47,331 bases of DNA from Paucibacter sp. KBW04. Its GTDB lineage: Bacteria; Pseudomonadota; Gammaproteobacteria; Burkholderiales; Burkholderiaceae_C. How positions within the stretch are numbered: the first letter of the stretch is position 1; each line of letters begins with the position of its first letter. Shown here one piece after another: positions 23,130 through 31,421 of this stretch. The notes under the pieces are model-generated. The model ran no database searches and was not told where the DNA came from. It was given only the letters and a program-made list of their open reading frames with translations. Where the stretch lies: contig NZ_QAJN01000018.1 of the NCBI RefSeq assembly GCF_003852425.1, positions 1-47,331 on the forward strand, in the 5' to 3' direction. Position numbers and translations under genes: made by a program.

Positions 23130-26100
23130 ATGCGAACTCCCTTTGGCAGCCTGCGTGGCCTGCACTGCTTGACCCTGCTGTTTGCCCTGGCCTTGCTGCT
23201 TGTTGTGGATGCTCAGGCGGGGGCGACCGAGGAGCCGCTGGAGGTGCAGTTCCGCAGCGTGGATGTGCCGCAGAGCACCGTGCCCACGCTGGCCCAGGAC
23301 CGCGCCGGTTTCATCTGGGTGGCCACCAGCAAGGGCTTGACCCGTTACGACGGCTACCGTCTGCGGCCCATCGAGCAGCTCGGCGCCAATGCCGCTCAAC
23401 GCAATCTCGGCTGGGTGCGCGCGCTCAGCCCCGCCCGCGACGGCCGCATGTGGATAGGCACGGAGTTCATGGGCTTGATGGTCTTTGACCCCGCCAAGGA
23501 CCGCATCGAAACCCTGGGCAGTGCGCGCGGTGCCGCCGGCCCGCATGCCTCGATCCGCGCCCTGGCCGAAGACCCGCAAGGCGGCGTCTGGGTTGGCACC
23601 TTGGGCCAGGGCTTAATGCGTTACTCCCCCGCCACGCGCAGCTTTGTGAGCCAAGACCTGCGCTGGAAGGGCGAGCCCGAGGCCCGCGTGTTGTCGCTCA
23701 AGGTCGCCCGCGACGGCAGTGTCTGGGCCGGCCATTGGCGTGGCCTGGCGCGCCTGCGGGACGGCGCGTGGGAGTCCCTGCCTCTGCCGGGCCTGACCCA
23801 AGGCGCGCCGGTGCTGGCGCTGGCCGAGGACCGCAGCGGCCGCATCTGGCTGGGCACGCAAAGCGGCCAGCTCGGCGTGGTGGAGCAGGGTCGGGTGCGC
23901 TGGGTGCAGGAGTTGCAGACGCCGGTGCAGGCGCTGGCGCTGGCCAGCGATGGGCGGCTCTGGGTGGGCTGCAAAGTCGGCCTGCTCTGGGTCGACCCCA
24001 GCAGCGGCGCGATTGAAGCCCGCTTGCGCCACGACCCCCGCCGCCTGAGCGGCCTGGCGGGCAATGACATCAGCGGCCTGCTGCGCGATGCCAGTGGTGC
24101 GATGTGGGTAACGGGTTATGGCCTGGGCCTGCAGCGCCACCAGACGCACCCGGCCTTGGCCGTGCGCGGGCCCGACTCCGACCCCGCCGCGCCTCTGGCC
24201 GATGCCGATGTGCGCGCCCTGCTGCGCCTGCGCAATGGCGAGGTGCTGGCGCCCACGCAGAACGGCCGCCTCGTGCGCCTGGACGGCCGCCCCGAGCGTG
24301 AGCTGGCCGTGCTGGGCCTGTGGCCGCGCGAGCGCAGCAGCGTGGTCGAGTCGCTGGCCGAGGCGCCTGACGGCAGCCTTTGGCTGGCCGCCGCCGGCCG
24401 TCTGGAGCACCGCGCCGCCCAGGGGCTGCTCTTGCGGGACTGGCCGCTGGACGGCGGGCGTGCTCAGCGCCTCTTGCTGCGTGCCAATGGCGAGGTTTTG
24501 CTGGGCATGCAGGAGGGGCTGTACCGCTTGCCCAGCCCCACGGCCCCGGCCTTGCAGCGGGTGGGCTTGGCGGGCGGTGCGCCGCTGCATGGAGGCATCT
24601 ATGCCTTGATCGAAGAGCCTGCTGCGTCTGCCTCGGCCACAGCGCGGCTCTGGGTCGGCGGCCAACAAGGCTTGTTCCGTGAAGGCCAGGGCCAGCAGGC
24701 GGCGCAGCTCGCGCCCGTGACGCAAGCGCCGGGCGAAACCCTGGCCAGCCCCGTCGTGATGGGTCTGCTCTTGGCGCGCGACGGTACGCTGTGGCTGGAT
24801 ACGCCGGTGGCCGGCCTGCACCGCTTGCGCGGCTGGGACGCGCAAGGCCGCGCCCGCTTTGATCGCATCGGCGAGCGCCTGGGCACTGAGGGCGTGTTCG
24901 GCGGCAATCTGCATGAGGACGCGCGCGGCCGCATCTGGAGCCAGCTCTACGTCTACGATGCCAAGACCGATCGTATCGACAGCTTCGGTCTCGCCGAGGG
25001 CGCGGCCTTCGGCAGCTTCTGGTTTTTTGCCAGCACCGACTTGCCCGGCGGCGGCTTTCTCTTTGGCGGCAGCCGTGGCCTGCTGCGCATCCAGCCCGAG
25101 TTGTACGAGCCCGCCGCGGGTGCGCTGCCCCTGGTCATCAGCGCTTTGCGCGTCAACGGCCAGCCCTATCAGCCCGAGCGTGGCAAGCTCATGTCCAAAC
25201 AAGACGGCGTGCTGGCAACTCTGAAGCTGCCGGCGGGCACTCGCAGCTTCAGCGTCGAGTTCGCCGGCCTGGACTACGCCGACCCCAGCCGCCTGCGCTA
25301 CCAGTACCGCCTGCTGGGTCTGGACAGCGACTGGACCAGCGTGGACCCCGGCGCGCGCAACCCCAGTTTTGGCCCGCTGCAGCCGGGGTCTTATGCGCTG
25401 CAAATGCGGGTTAGCGCCCACCCCACGCTGTGGGGCCCGACCCAGCTGGAACTGCCCATCGAGCTGCTGCCCGCCTGGTGGCAAACCCTGTGGGCCCGTC
25501 TGGCCGGCCTCGCACTGGCCCTCGTGGCGATCTGGGGCTTTGTGCGTTCACGCACCCGCGTGCTGCGCCGCCGCGAGGCCGAGCTGCAAGCCCTGGTGGA
25601 CGAGCGCACCGCCGAGCTGCGCGAAGCCAGCCTTACCGACACCCTGACCGGCCTGCGCAACCGCCGCTATCTGGAGCTGCGCCTGCAGGACGACCTGCCT
25701 CTGTGCCTGCGCCGTTTCGAGTTGGGCGGCGAGGGTGATGCGGGTAAGCCTGAAGTGCTGCCCGGCCCCGACAGCGATCTGGTGCTGATGCTCTTGGACC
25801 TGGACCACTTCAAGCGCGTCAACGACGAACATGGCCATGCCGCCGGCGACGCCGTGTTGGTGACCCTGGCCGAGCGCTTGCGCCATGTCTTCCGCGCCAC
25901 CGATTCGCTGGTGCGCTGGGGCGGTGAAGAGCTGCTGGTGCTGGTGCGCGAAACCCACCGCGAAGACGCCGCCGAGCTCGCCGCCCGCGCCTGCGCCGCC
26001 GTGCGCGAGCAGCCCTTTGACGTCGGCGAGGGCCGCAGCGTGGCCGTCACCGTCTCCATCGGCTTTGCCGCCTTCCCGCTCGACCCCCGCCATCCCCGCG

Positions 26101-26306
26101 CCTGGGACTGGCCCGCCACCCTGGGCCTGGCCGACTCCGCCCTTTACGCCGCCAAAGCGCGTGGCCGCGACGGCCATTTCGGCATCATCGAAGCCAAGGG
26201 CCTGAGACCGGCCGATGTGCCGCGTGACTTGGGCGATTGGGCAGGGGATGAGCGGCTGGTAGTGAGGGCAAGCCGGGTGCTTGCCGGGAGCGAAGCTTCG
26301 GTTTGA
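23130..26306 (+). CDS. Periplasmic propeller sensor diguanylate cyclase
   Basis: A 1058-residue membrane sensor that should make cyclic di-GMP. After a signal peptide or anchor (LTLLFALALLLVVDAQA) come many Reg_prop-type propeller repeats (DRAGFIWVATSKGLTRYDGY, DGRMWIGTEFMGL and others), a Y_Y_Y domain (LRYQYRLLGLDSDW), one transmembrane helix near residue 785, a short coiled coil, and a GGDEF domain starting at LTDTLTGLRNRRYLE. The active-site motif is GGEEL (931-935), a permitted variant. An RxxD inhibitory site (RATD, 922-925) sits exactly five residues before it, so product inhibition is expected. The propeller resembles polysaccharide-responsive hybrid sensors; the ligand is unknown. Confidence 0.92.
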   Translation: MRTPFGSLRGLHCLTLLFALALLLVVDAQAGATEEPLEVQFRSVDVPQSTVPTLAQDRAGFIWVATSKGLTRYDGYRLRPIEQLGANAAQRNLGWVRALSPARDGRMWIGTEFMGLMVFDPAKDRIETLGSARGAAGPHASIRALAEDPQGGVWVGTLGQGLMRYSPATRSFVSQDLRWKGEPEARVLSLKVARDGSVWAGHWRGLARLRDGAWESLPLPGLTQGAPVLALAEDRSGRIWLGTQSGQLGVVEQGRVRWVQELQTPVQALALASDGRLWVGCKVGLLWVDPSSGAIEARLRHDPRRLSGLAGNDISGLLRDASGAMWVTGYGLGLQRHQTHPALAVRGPDSDPAAPLADADVRALLRLRNGEVLAPTQNGRLVRLDGRPERELAVLGLWPRERSSVVESLAEAPDGSLWLAAAGRLEHRAAQGLLLRDWPLDGGRAQRLLLRANGEVLLGMQEGLYRLPSPTAPALQRVGLAGGAPLHGGIYALIEEPAASASATARLWVGGQQGLFREGQGQQAAQLAPVTQAPGETLASPVVMGLLLARDGTLWLDTPVAGLHRLRGWDAQGRARFDRIGERLGTEGVFGGNLHEDARGRIWSQLYVYDAKTDRIDSFGLAEGAAFGSFWFFASTDLPGGGFLFGGSRGLLRIQPELYEPAAGALPLVISALRVNGQPYQPERGKLMSKQDGVLATLKLPAGTRSFSVEFAGLDYADPSRLRYQYRLLGLDSDWTSVDPGARNPSFGPLQPGSYALQMRVSAHPTLWGPTQLELPIELLPAWWQTLWARLAGLALALVAIWGFVRSRTRVLRRREAELQALVDERTAELREASLTDTLTGLRNRRYLELRLQDDLPLCLRRFELGGEGDAGKPEVLPGPDSDLVLMLLDLDHFKRVNDEHGHAAGDAVLVTLAERLRHVFRATDSLVRWGGEELLVLVRETHREDAAELAARACAAVREQPFDVGEGRSVAVTVSIGFAAFPLDPRHPRAWDWPATLGLADSALYAAKARGRDGHFGIIEAKGLRPADVPRDLGDWAGDERLVVRASRVLAGSEASV

Positions 26307-26444
26307 GCGCCTGCTTGCAAGCGGCTTCCAGGGCGCGGTCTTCAGGCGGTGGCGAAAGCGGGCGTACCATGCGCCAGCCGCGTGGCAAGGCCACGCTCCT
26401 CATCATCGTAAGTCTCAGCGCATCGCCTGGAAAAACTCGAAATC

Positions 26445-26564
26445 ATGGAATGGATCCCTGTCTTCCTCTTGGTCTTCAAAGTTCTCGTGTTCGGCACGGG
26501 CATGTTCTTCGCCATCAAGTGGCATTACGACAAAGAGAAGAAGAACAAGGAGAAGAAGGGCTGA
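26445..26564 (+). CDS. Small membrane protein, 39 residues
   Basis: An ATG at 26445 opens a 39-codon frame: a hydrophobic segment (IPVFLLVFKVLVFGTGMFFAI) followed by a strongly charged Lys/Glu tail (KEKKNKEKKG). This is a classic single-pass small membrane protein with a positive cytoplasmic end. The tail is AAG-rich, unlike random GC-rich DNA. It is preceded by a 138-base gap after the GGDEF gene and ends 15 bases before the convergent truD stop. No good Shine-Dalgarno is seen. The function is unknown. Confidence 0.6.
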   Translation: MEWIPVFLLVFKVLVFGTGMFFAIKWHYDKEKKNKEKKG

Positions 26565-26579
26565 GCAGGGATTGCGCCG

Positions 26580-27599
26580 TTATTCGACGGGCGCGGCTTC
26601 GCTCTCGGCGAGCCGCTCAGGCTCCGAGGTCTGCAGGATTTCGCTCAGAACGGATGTGGCGTAATTCCCGGCCGGCAATGAAAAGCTGAGCAGCAGCTGA
26701 TCGGCTTGCGGCCATTCCCAGGCCATGTCCAGCGGGCTTGTTACCAGGGCGCGGCGCTCCTGATCCAGGCCGGCGTGTTCCATGCCGTCGCACAAGCTGG
26801 CGTTGCGTTCGGCCACGCCCATTTCCAGGGCCTGCGCTTCCTCGCTGCTGCTCACCCGGCCTCGGCCCCAGAGCGGCCCGGTGGGGCGGCCCGCCTCGTC
26901 CATCACATCACCGACCAGAGTCTTGCCCCAAAGCCCTTGCTGTATTCGCAGGGCCAGCACTTCATTGAAGACGAAGGAGCGCACCGCCGACAGGTAGATG
27001 CCTTTTTTCTTCGGGTTGCGCACGCGGATCTCGCGCGCCAGCATGGCCCGGCCTTGTTCGACGTTGCCGCCGTCATGGCCGAAGCGCTGGGCGCCGAAGT
27101 AGTTGGGTGCGCCTCGGGTTGCAACCGCTTTGAGATTGGCTTCGATTGCCGCGCGGTCGCCGCTCACATCCCGCAGCACGATGCGGAAGTGGTTGCCCTG
27201 CAGATCACCGCGGCGCAGCTTTTTCACGTGGCGGCTCTGGCTCAGCACCTTGAACTCCGGGTGCTGAAGCAGGGTCAGGTCGGGCGTTTCGCCCTTGGGT
27301 AGATAGATGCTGAACCACTGGCGGGTGATGGCGTAACGGTCTTTCAGGCCGGCATAGCCCACATCCCATTCCTTCACCCCGGCGGCCGCGGCCAGCTGCT
27401 CGGCGACGAAGGCGGTGTTGGCGCCATTCTTTTCAACTTCCAGCCAGAGGTGCTCGCCCGCGCCGGAGGGCTGCTGCAGCGGCAGCTCGGTCACGATGAA
27501 ATCTTCATTGAGAAATTTCAGCGTGGCGCTGGCGCCGCTGGCAGGGTAAGCCTTGGGCCACAGCGGCAGGGTCGTGTATTGCGATTGAGCGTCGGTCAT
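26580..27599 (-). CDS. truD: tRNA pseudouridine(13) synthase TruD
   Basis: A 339-residue pseudouridine synthase that isomerises U13 in certain tRNAs. TruD signatures are FLNEDFIVTELPL, HLWLEVEKNGANTAFVAEQLA, the catalytic GYAGLKDRYAITRQWFS (Asp87), NHFRIVLRDV and NYFGAQRFGHDGGNVEQG. The ATG at 27599 (MTDAQSQ) was chosen over an in-frame codon at 27620. Length equals the family norm. It is convergent with the small membrane protein gene. Confidence 0.94.
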   Translation of the reverse strand: MTDAQSQYTTLPLWPKAYPASGASATLKFLNEDFIVTELPLQQPSGAGEHLWLEVEKNGANTAFVAEQLAAAAGVKEWDVGYAGLKDRYAITRQWFSIYLPKGETPDLTLLQHPEFKVLSQSRHVKKLRRGDLQGNHFRIVLRDVSGDRAAIEANLKAVATRGAPNYFGAQRFGHDGGNVEQGRAMLAREIRVRNPKKKGIYLSAVRSFVFNEVLALRIQQGLWGKTLVGDVMDEAGRPTGPLWGRGRVSSSEEAQALEMGVAERNASLCDGMEHAGLDQERRALVTSPLDMAWEWPQADQLLLSFSLPAGNYATSVLSEILQTSEPERLAESEAAPVE

Positions 27600-27693
27600 G
27601 AGGGGGGCTGAGGGCAGCAAATGTAGGGAGGGACTGGCCTGCTTGGGGGAAGTCCAGACCGCGATTGTCCCCCCTGCCGGGCGACGTGCAGGC

Positions 27694-28023
27694 CTAAGTG
27701 CCTGCCCGCGTCTCGGCCAAGCCCCAGGCCAGCGCCAGCAAAGCCAGGACGCCGCTCGCCAACCACAGGGTGATTGCTGAGGGCGAGGGGGCTCCAGCCA
27801 GCCAGTCCGCCCAGCCCTTGCGCAACAAGGGGCTGTCGGCCAGAAGCATCCAGCAAGTTGCCATGCCGGCCAGCAGGCCCAAGCAAACCGGCCAGGCCGA
27901 TTGACGCCGCCGTGCAGGCAGCTGCTCCATCACCCGCGCGCAGAAGCCATCGTCGGCCACCGGCCCTTCAAATTGTTGCTGCAGCAGCCGCTCTATCGCG
28001 TCGTCATCCAGATCGTTCTTCAT
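27694..28023 (-). CDS. Small membrane protein, putative anti-sigma partner
   Basis: A 109-residue protein whose start overlaps the stop of the ECF sigma gene by 4 bases (ATGA). The N-terminal half is acidic and helical (DLDDDAIERLLQQQFEGPV), followed by two predicted membrane helices (WPVCLGLLAGMATCWMLL and ITLWLASGVLALLALAWGL). A soluble N-terminus plus membrane anchoring, translated right after a sigma factor, fits an anti-sigma factor, but I see no HxxxCxxC zinc motif. This is inference from context rather than family recognition. Confidence 0.6.
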   Translation of the reverse strand: MKNDLDDDAIERLLQQQFEGPVADDGFCARVMEQLPARRRQSAWPVCLGLLAGMATCWMLLADSPLLRKGWADWLAGAPSPSAITLWLASGVLALLALAWGLAETRAGT

Positions 28024-28595
28024 GGCTTTGTTTCCTCCGTGCCGACGGCTTCGCGCCAAGCCGCCAGCCATGTTTTCAACTTCGCTTTGCCACGCATCGC
28101 GTGGGTCTTGACTGTGCCCAGGGGCATGGTCAGCACCTCGGCGGCTTCCTCATGGCTCAGCCCGAGTTGCACGCAATGCAGCAGCACGGCCTGCTCCGGC
28201 GCGGACAAGCGTTGCACCGCGCGCTCCAGATCAAGCTTTAGCTCCAAGGGCTGGGCCGGTGCGGGCAGCTGCGCCTCGGCCTCGCCCTCCAGCGCCTCAT
28301 GCCTGACGGGGCCTCGGCGCGACTGCAAAAAGCAGGTGTAGGCGATGCGATACAGCCAGCTGGAAAAGCGCGCCTCGCCACGGAACTGCTCGAGCTTGCG
28401 CCAGGCCAGCAAAAAGGTTTCCTGCGCCAGATCATCGGCCGCGGCCGCATCGCCCTGCAGCAAACGACGCAGCTGGGCGCGCACCATGCCTTGATGCCTT
28501 CGCATCAATTGCTCAAAGGCCCGACGGTCGCCGTCCAGCAGCACACGGGCCACCAGCGCTTGATCGATGCGATCCTCGGCGGCGCCATCAGCCAC
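28020..28595 (-). CDS. ECF RNA polymerase sigma factor
   Basis: A 191-residue sigma-70 family factor with regions 2 and 4 only. Region 2 shows AFEQLMRRHQGMVRAQ, DDLAQETFLLAWRKLEQF and FSSWLYRIAYTC (core binding and -10 recognition). Region 4 has LSAPEQAVLLHCVQLGLSHE and MPLGTVKTHAMRGK, the -35 recognition helix-turn-helix. It overlaps the DUF6249 gene upstream by 8 bases and the putative anti-sigma gene downstream by 4, forming a three-gene regulatory operon. Its target promoters are unknown. Confidence 0.93.
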   Translation of the reverse strand: MADGAAEDRIDQALVARVLLDGDRRAFEQLMRRHQGMVRAQLRRLLQGDAAAADDLAQETFLLAWRKLEQFRGEARFSSWLYRIAYTCFLQSRRGPVRHEALEGEAEAQLPAPAQPLELKLDLERAVQRLSAPEQAVLLHCVQLGLSHEEAAEVLTMPLGTVKTHAMRGKAKLKTWLAAWREAVGTEETKP

Positions 28596-28956
28596 GCAGG
28601 CGCCCCCGCTCGTTCAGGTAGAAACTGCCGAGATAGCCCAGCCCCGTCATCAGCGGCAAGAGGCCGATGCCCCAGAGCCGCGCCAGGCTCTCGCCGCTGT
28701 CGAGTTGGCCGGGCAGGCTGAGAAACATGGCGATCAAGCCCAGGCCGCCGCCCACCAGCACCATGCCTCGCCGGCGTTCATCAAACACCGCTTGCGGCTC
28801 CAACAGCAGTTGTGGCGGCAGCTCCACGCCCTTGTCGGCCAGCTGCAAAAGGGTGCGGTAGCGGGCTTGCGTCTGCCGGTCGCGATAGCCCAGAACGAGC
28901 CAAACGATGAGCACGGGTGCCAGCATCAGAATGAGGGGGATGAAGATTTCTATCAT
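28588..28956 (-). CDS. DUF6249-type membrane protein
   Basis: A 122-residue protein with an N-terminal membrane helix (IFIPLILMLAPVLIVWLVL), a middle cytoplasmic segment (DRQTQARYRTLLQLADKG, PQLLLEP) and two more hydrophobic segments (GMVLVGGGLGLIAMFL and WGIGLLPLMTGLGYLGSFYL). This pattern matches DUF6249-like small membrane proteins often found with ECF sigma genes. Two ATGs are close together. The second, at 28956, has AGGAG seven bases upstream whereas the first, at 28962, is only one base from it, so I chose the second. Function unknown. Confidence 0.75.
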   Translation of the reverse strand: MIEIFIPLILMLAPVLIVWLVLGYRDRQTQARYRTLLQLADKGVELPPQLLLEPQAVFDERRRGMVLVGGGLGLIAMFLSLPGQLDSGESLARLWGIGLLPLMTGLGYLGSFYLNERGRLRG

Positions 28957-29023
28957 GGTCATGCTCCTGGCGATGGTTTGTTTTCTGAGGATGAGGTCGA
29001 GGACCTGAAGCTTGCGTGCGGCC

Positions 29024-30544
29024 TCATGGTTTGGCGGCGGCCGTGGCGGCCAGCAGATCGGCAATGCGCTCGACCAGCATCCAGTTTTGAGTCGGCCCCT
29101 GATTGCTGGTCAAGGCGACGGCCGCGCCGCTTTCCCAGACGATTTGCAGATTGGCGGTCGTGCCCTCGATGCCGCCCGAATGGCCACGGATATGCCGTCC
29201 CTGCGAGGGGCGGTCGGAGAAGCCAGCCGCGTAACGGCCAGGGCCAGCGGGAACTCCGTTCTCGAACATCTGGCTCAGTGTGGCTGGTTTCAGCAGACGG
29301 CCGTCCCGCAAGGCCTGGGCGAACTTCAGCAGATCTTCATTGCTGGAATAGCCACCGCCTGCCGGCCCGCCCTTGAGCCCCAGCTTGCGCCAAGCGGCCT
29401 TCCAGTCGCGCGAGAACAAGCCGTCTCGGTAGTAGCCAATGGCCAAGCTGGGCACCACCTCGTCCAAGGCGTCGAAGCCGCTGGCCCGCATATTCGCAGG
29501 CGCAAAAACATGGGCTTGCATGTAGTCGAAGAAGTTCTCTCCCGAGCTGTTTTCAATCACGCGGCCGAGCAGCATAAAGCCGGCATTGCTGTACGCCCAC
29601 TGCTGGCCGGGCTCACTCACCCGCGCTTGGCGCGCGATCAGGTCCAGGTAGTCCGCCGGGTTCAGAAAGCGCTCGCTGTGCGCAAAGTACTCCGGCACCA
29701 GGAAGTCGCCCAAACCCGCCGTGTGATGCAGCAATTGCCACAGGGTGATCTTCTTGGCGCTGGCTTGATCGGGATACTCGGGGACGTGTTGCGCCAAGCT
29801 GTCCTGCCAGCCCAGCTTGCCGGCCTCCACCAGCTGCGCGATGGCGACGGCGGTGAACATCTTGTTCATCGAGCCGATGTGAAAGCGCGTGAGCTTGCTG
29901 GTCGGCGTGCCGAAAGTGCGCTCGGCCGCACCCCGGCATTCGTGGAACGCGGCTTCGCCAGCCGCCTGCACGCTGACGCAGCCGGAGAAGTCTTCCGTCT
30001 GCACCAGCCGGTCCAGTGCTTTGCGAACCAAGTTCTTCAGCTGGGCCTGCGTGAGTGGCGCGGCGGGCCAGTCGGCGTAGAGACTGGGGTCGTCCATCGG
30101 GTGCAAGCCCGCCTCGCTGAATTGCTCGGCTTGCGCCGCATCGGCCGCCAAGACAAACAGGGCGTGGCGCCCGTCACGCCTGGCCTTGACCGCGACTTGC
30201 AATTGCTCAGGCTGGCGCGGATTGATGCGCGCGTCGATCACCTCCAGGCCGCCGCTGTCACGCGCCGCCGATTCGAGATCGGCGACGAAGGCGTCCCTGT
30301 CTTCCTGCGGGATGGCAGCCGACAGCCGGGCCTGCGCCCATTTCCGAATCTCCGGCGGTTTGTCAGTGCTGACATGCTGGATCAAGCTGCCAGCAAGCCG
30401 GCCCACCGGCGTTTCGGGCAAGGGCTTGCTCAGCGCTTGACTGGCTTTCGCAGACGGCATGGCACATGCCAAGGCCGCGCAAAGAATCATCGTGAGTGAC
30501 AGTGGCCGGACCGCAGTCCTGGCGAAGGGCTTGAAGGCAATCAT
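29024..30544 (-). CDS. Exported serine hydrolase of the class C beta-lactamase family
   Basis: A 506-residue protein with a signal peptide (LSLTMILCAALACAMPSAKA), an unrecognised N-terminal segment of about 150 residues, and a beta-lactamase/DD-peptidase-fold domain. Catalytic motifs are SMNK (Ser225, Lys228), YSN (Tyr318, Asn320) and HSGG near the C-terminus in place of KTG. This fits the family of penicillin-binding-protein-like esterases and peptidases, not a dedicated resistance enzyme; the HSGG motif is typical of non-lactamase members. It acts in the periplasm on an unknown ester or amide. It stands alone, divergent from a broken acetyltransferase. Confidence 0.88.
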   Translation of the reverse strand: MIAFKPFARTAVRPLSLTMILCAALACAMPSAKASQALSKPLPETPVGRLAGSLIQHVSTDKPPEIRKWAQARLSAAIPQEDRDAFVADLESAARDSGGLEVIDARINPRQPEQLQVAVKARRDGRHALFVLAADAAQAEQFSEAGLHPMDDPSLYADWPAAPLTQAQLKNLVRKALDRLVQTEDFSGCVSVQAAGEAAFHECRGAAERTFGTPTSKLTRFHIGSMNKMFTAVAIAQLVEAGKLGWQDSLAQHVPEYPDQASAKKITLWQLLHHTAGLGDFLVPEYFAHSERFLNPADYLDLIARQARVSEPGQQWAYSNAGFMLLGRVIENSSGENFFDYMQAHVFAPANMRASGFDALDEVVPSLAIGYYRDGLFSRDWKAAWRKLGLKGGPAGGGYSSNEDLLKFAQALRDGRLLKPATLSQMFENGVPAGPGRYAAGFSDRPSQGRHIRGHSGGIEGTTANLQIVWESGAAVALTSNQGPTQNWMLVERIADLLAATAAAKP

Positions 30545-30705
30545 GAGGAGTCAGGCTCTCGGGCATGACCGGCCGGAATGGCGGTCTCTGGCTCTTAGAT
30601 GCGGGTGCTGCTGCAAATGGATTCAGCACAGCCAGACTTTTTTGGTGAGTGTTGAGCGAGCAAGGCGATGAACGACAGTTTGCCGCGCCTCCACCTCCTG
30701 CTTGA

Positions 30706-31053
30706 ACAGCCGCCTTCGATGCTGAGGTCACCGCTGGGTTGGAGGCTAGCAATCTGGGCTACTCGGTCTTCAGGCGCTTCTGTGGCATGGCCTACGCCAG
30801 CGAAACTGCATGCGCGGCGAGCGAGCATTTGACGGCTTGCGGCGTCCACCGCCTGGTCGCCACCGTGGCCCTGGGCAACTAGGCCTCGGGCCGCGTGTTG
30901 CAAAACGATAGCTTCCAATTCACACGCATCCTGCCGGGCAACGATGTGATTCGGGGTGAGGCAATGGATGATGAGGAGTGGGTGAGGGAGGAGTGCGGAG
31001 CGGGCGCAGCGGCGCAAGTGCCGGCAGACGAAGATGGTCATGCCAGCGTTTGA
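30706..31053 (+). pseudogene. Broken GNAT N-acetyltransferase gene
   Basis: In one forward frame the sequence reads GYSVFRRFCGMAYASETACA, CGVHRLVATVALGN, a TAG stop at 30880-30882, then ASGRVLQNDSFQFTRILPGN and DDEEWVREE, ending at 31053. This is the C-terminal two thirds of a RimJ/RimL-like GNAT acetyltransferase: the Gxx(G)xA acetyl-CoA loop, the H-R-L-V strand, and the N-x-A-S-x-R-x-L helix. The stop falls exactly where an Asn-Ala pair is expected. The N-terminal part is missing or frameshifted, with another stop at 30703. It is clearly non-functional unless the stop is read through. Confidence 0.85.
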
Positions 31054-31066
31054 GTTGAAAGATCAG

Positions 31067-31097
31067 CCTATTCGACTCAGATTTTGAGTCGAATAGG
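31067..31097. repeat. Perfect 13-bp inverted repeat
   Basis: CCATT-free arms CCTATTCGACTCA and its exact complement are separated by GATTT. It lies 14 bases after the acetyltransferase remnant and about 300 bases beyond the end of the ABC-3C operon. No T-run follows on either strand, so a simple terminator is unlikely. A mobile-element end, a recombination site or a mRNA 3' stabiliser are possible. Confidence 0.8.
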
Positions 31098-31401
31098 GGG
31101 TAAATCTGCGCTCAAGGCTTTGGGGAGCGATATCGGGTCAATCTATTTCACGATGCCTAGCTTCCCTTTGGTTCAGCAGAAACACTTGGCATGAATCAAG
31201 GCGACTGGATGATGTCCCGCCAGTTGGTGTGAGCTCTTGAGCGAGGCGGCCCGATGAGGGTGGCCATCGTGAGTTCGGATAAGGTTGAGGTGCGACCCAC
31301 CAACCTGGATCCAAAGGAACGTCTGGATCGATGGGTGTCCCAGTCCGGCTTAGCTACTCAGATGCGGCAGCCAAATTTCGATCGGTATCCCGCTCTTGTT
31401 G
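31098..31401. other. Intergenic stretch without a recognised gene
   Basis: About 300 bases between the inverted repeat and the end of the ABC-3C ATPase gene. The composition is AT-richer than the surrounding chromosome. One short forward frame (31254-31421) is listed separately. I see no clear terminator, RNA gene or insertion-sequence end. Confidence 0.6.
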
Positions 31402-31421
31402 TCAAACTGCATCGGACCTAG
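31254..31421 (+). CDS. Short hypothetical ORF, possibly a gene fragment
   Basis: A 55-codon frame beginning MRVAIVSSDKVEVRPTN and ending VVKLHRT, running into the 3' end of the convergent ABC-3C ATPase gene by 20 bases. The residue mix (VEVRPTNLDPKERLDRWV) looks protein-like, so it may be a small gene or the remains of one. No Shine-Dalgarno or relatives are recognised. It could equally be chance. Confidence 0.25.
   Translation: MRVAIVSSDKVEVRPTNLDPKERLDRWVSQSGLATQMRQPNFDRYPALVVKLHRT

Noticed and set aside
29024-30544. Calling the serine hydrolase an AmpC beta-lactamase
   Set aside because: The third motif is HSGG instead of KTG and there is a long extra N-terminal segment, so a resistance role is not supported.
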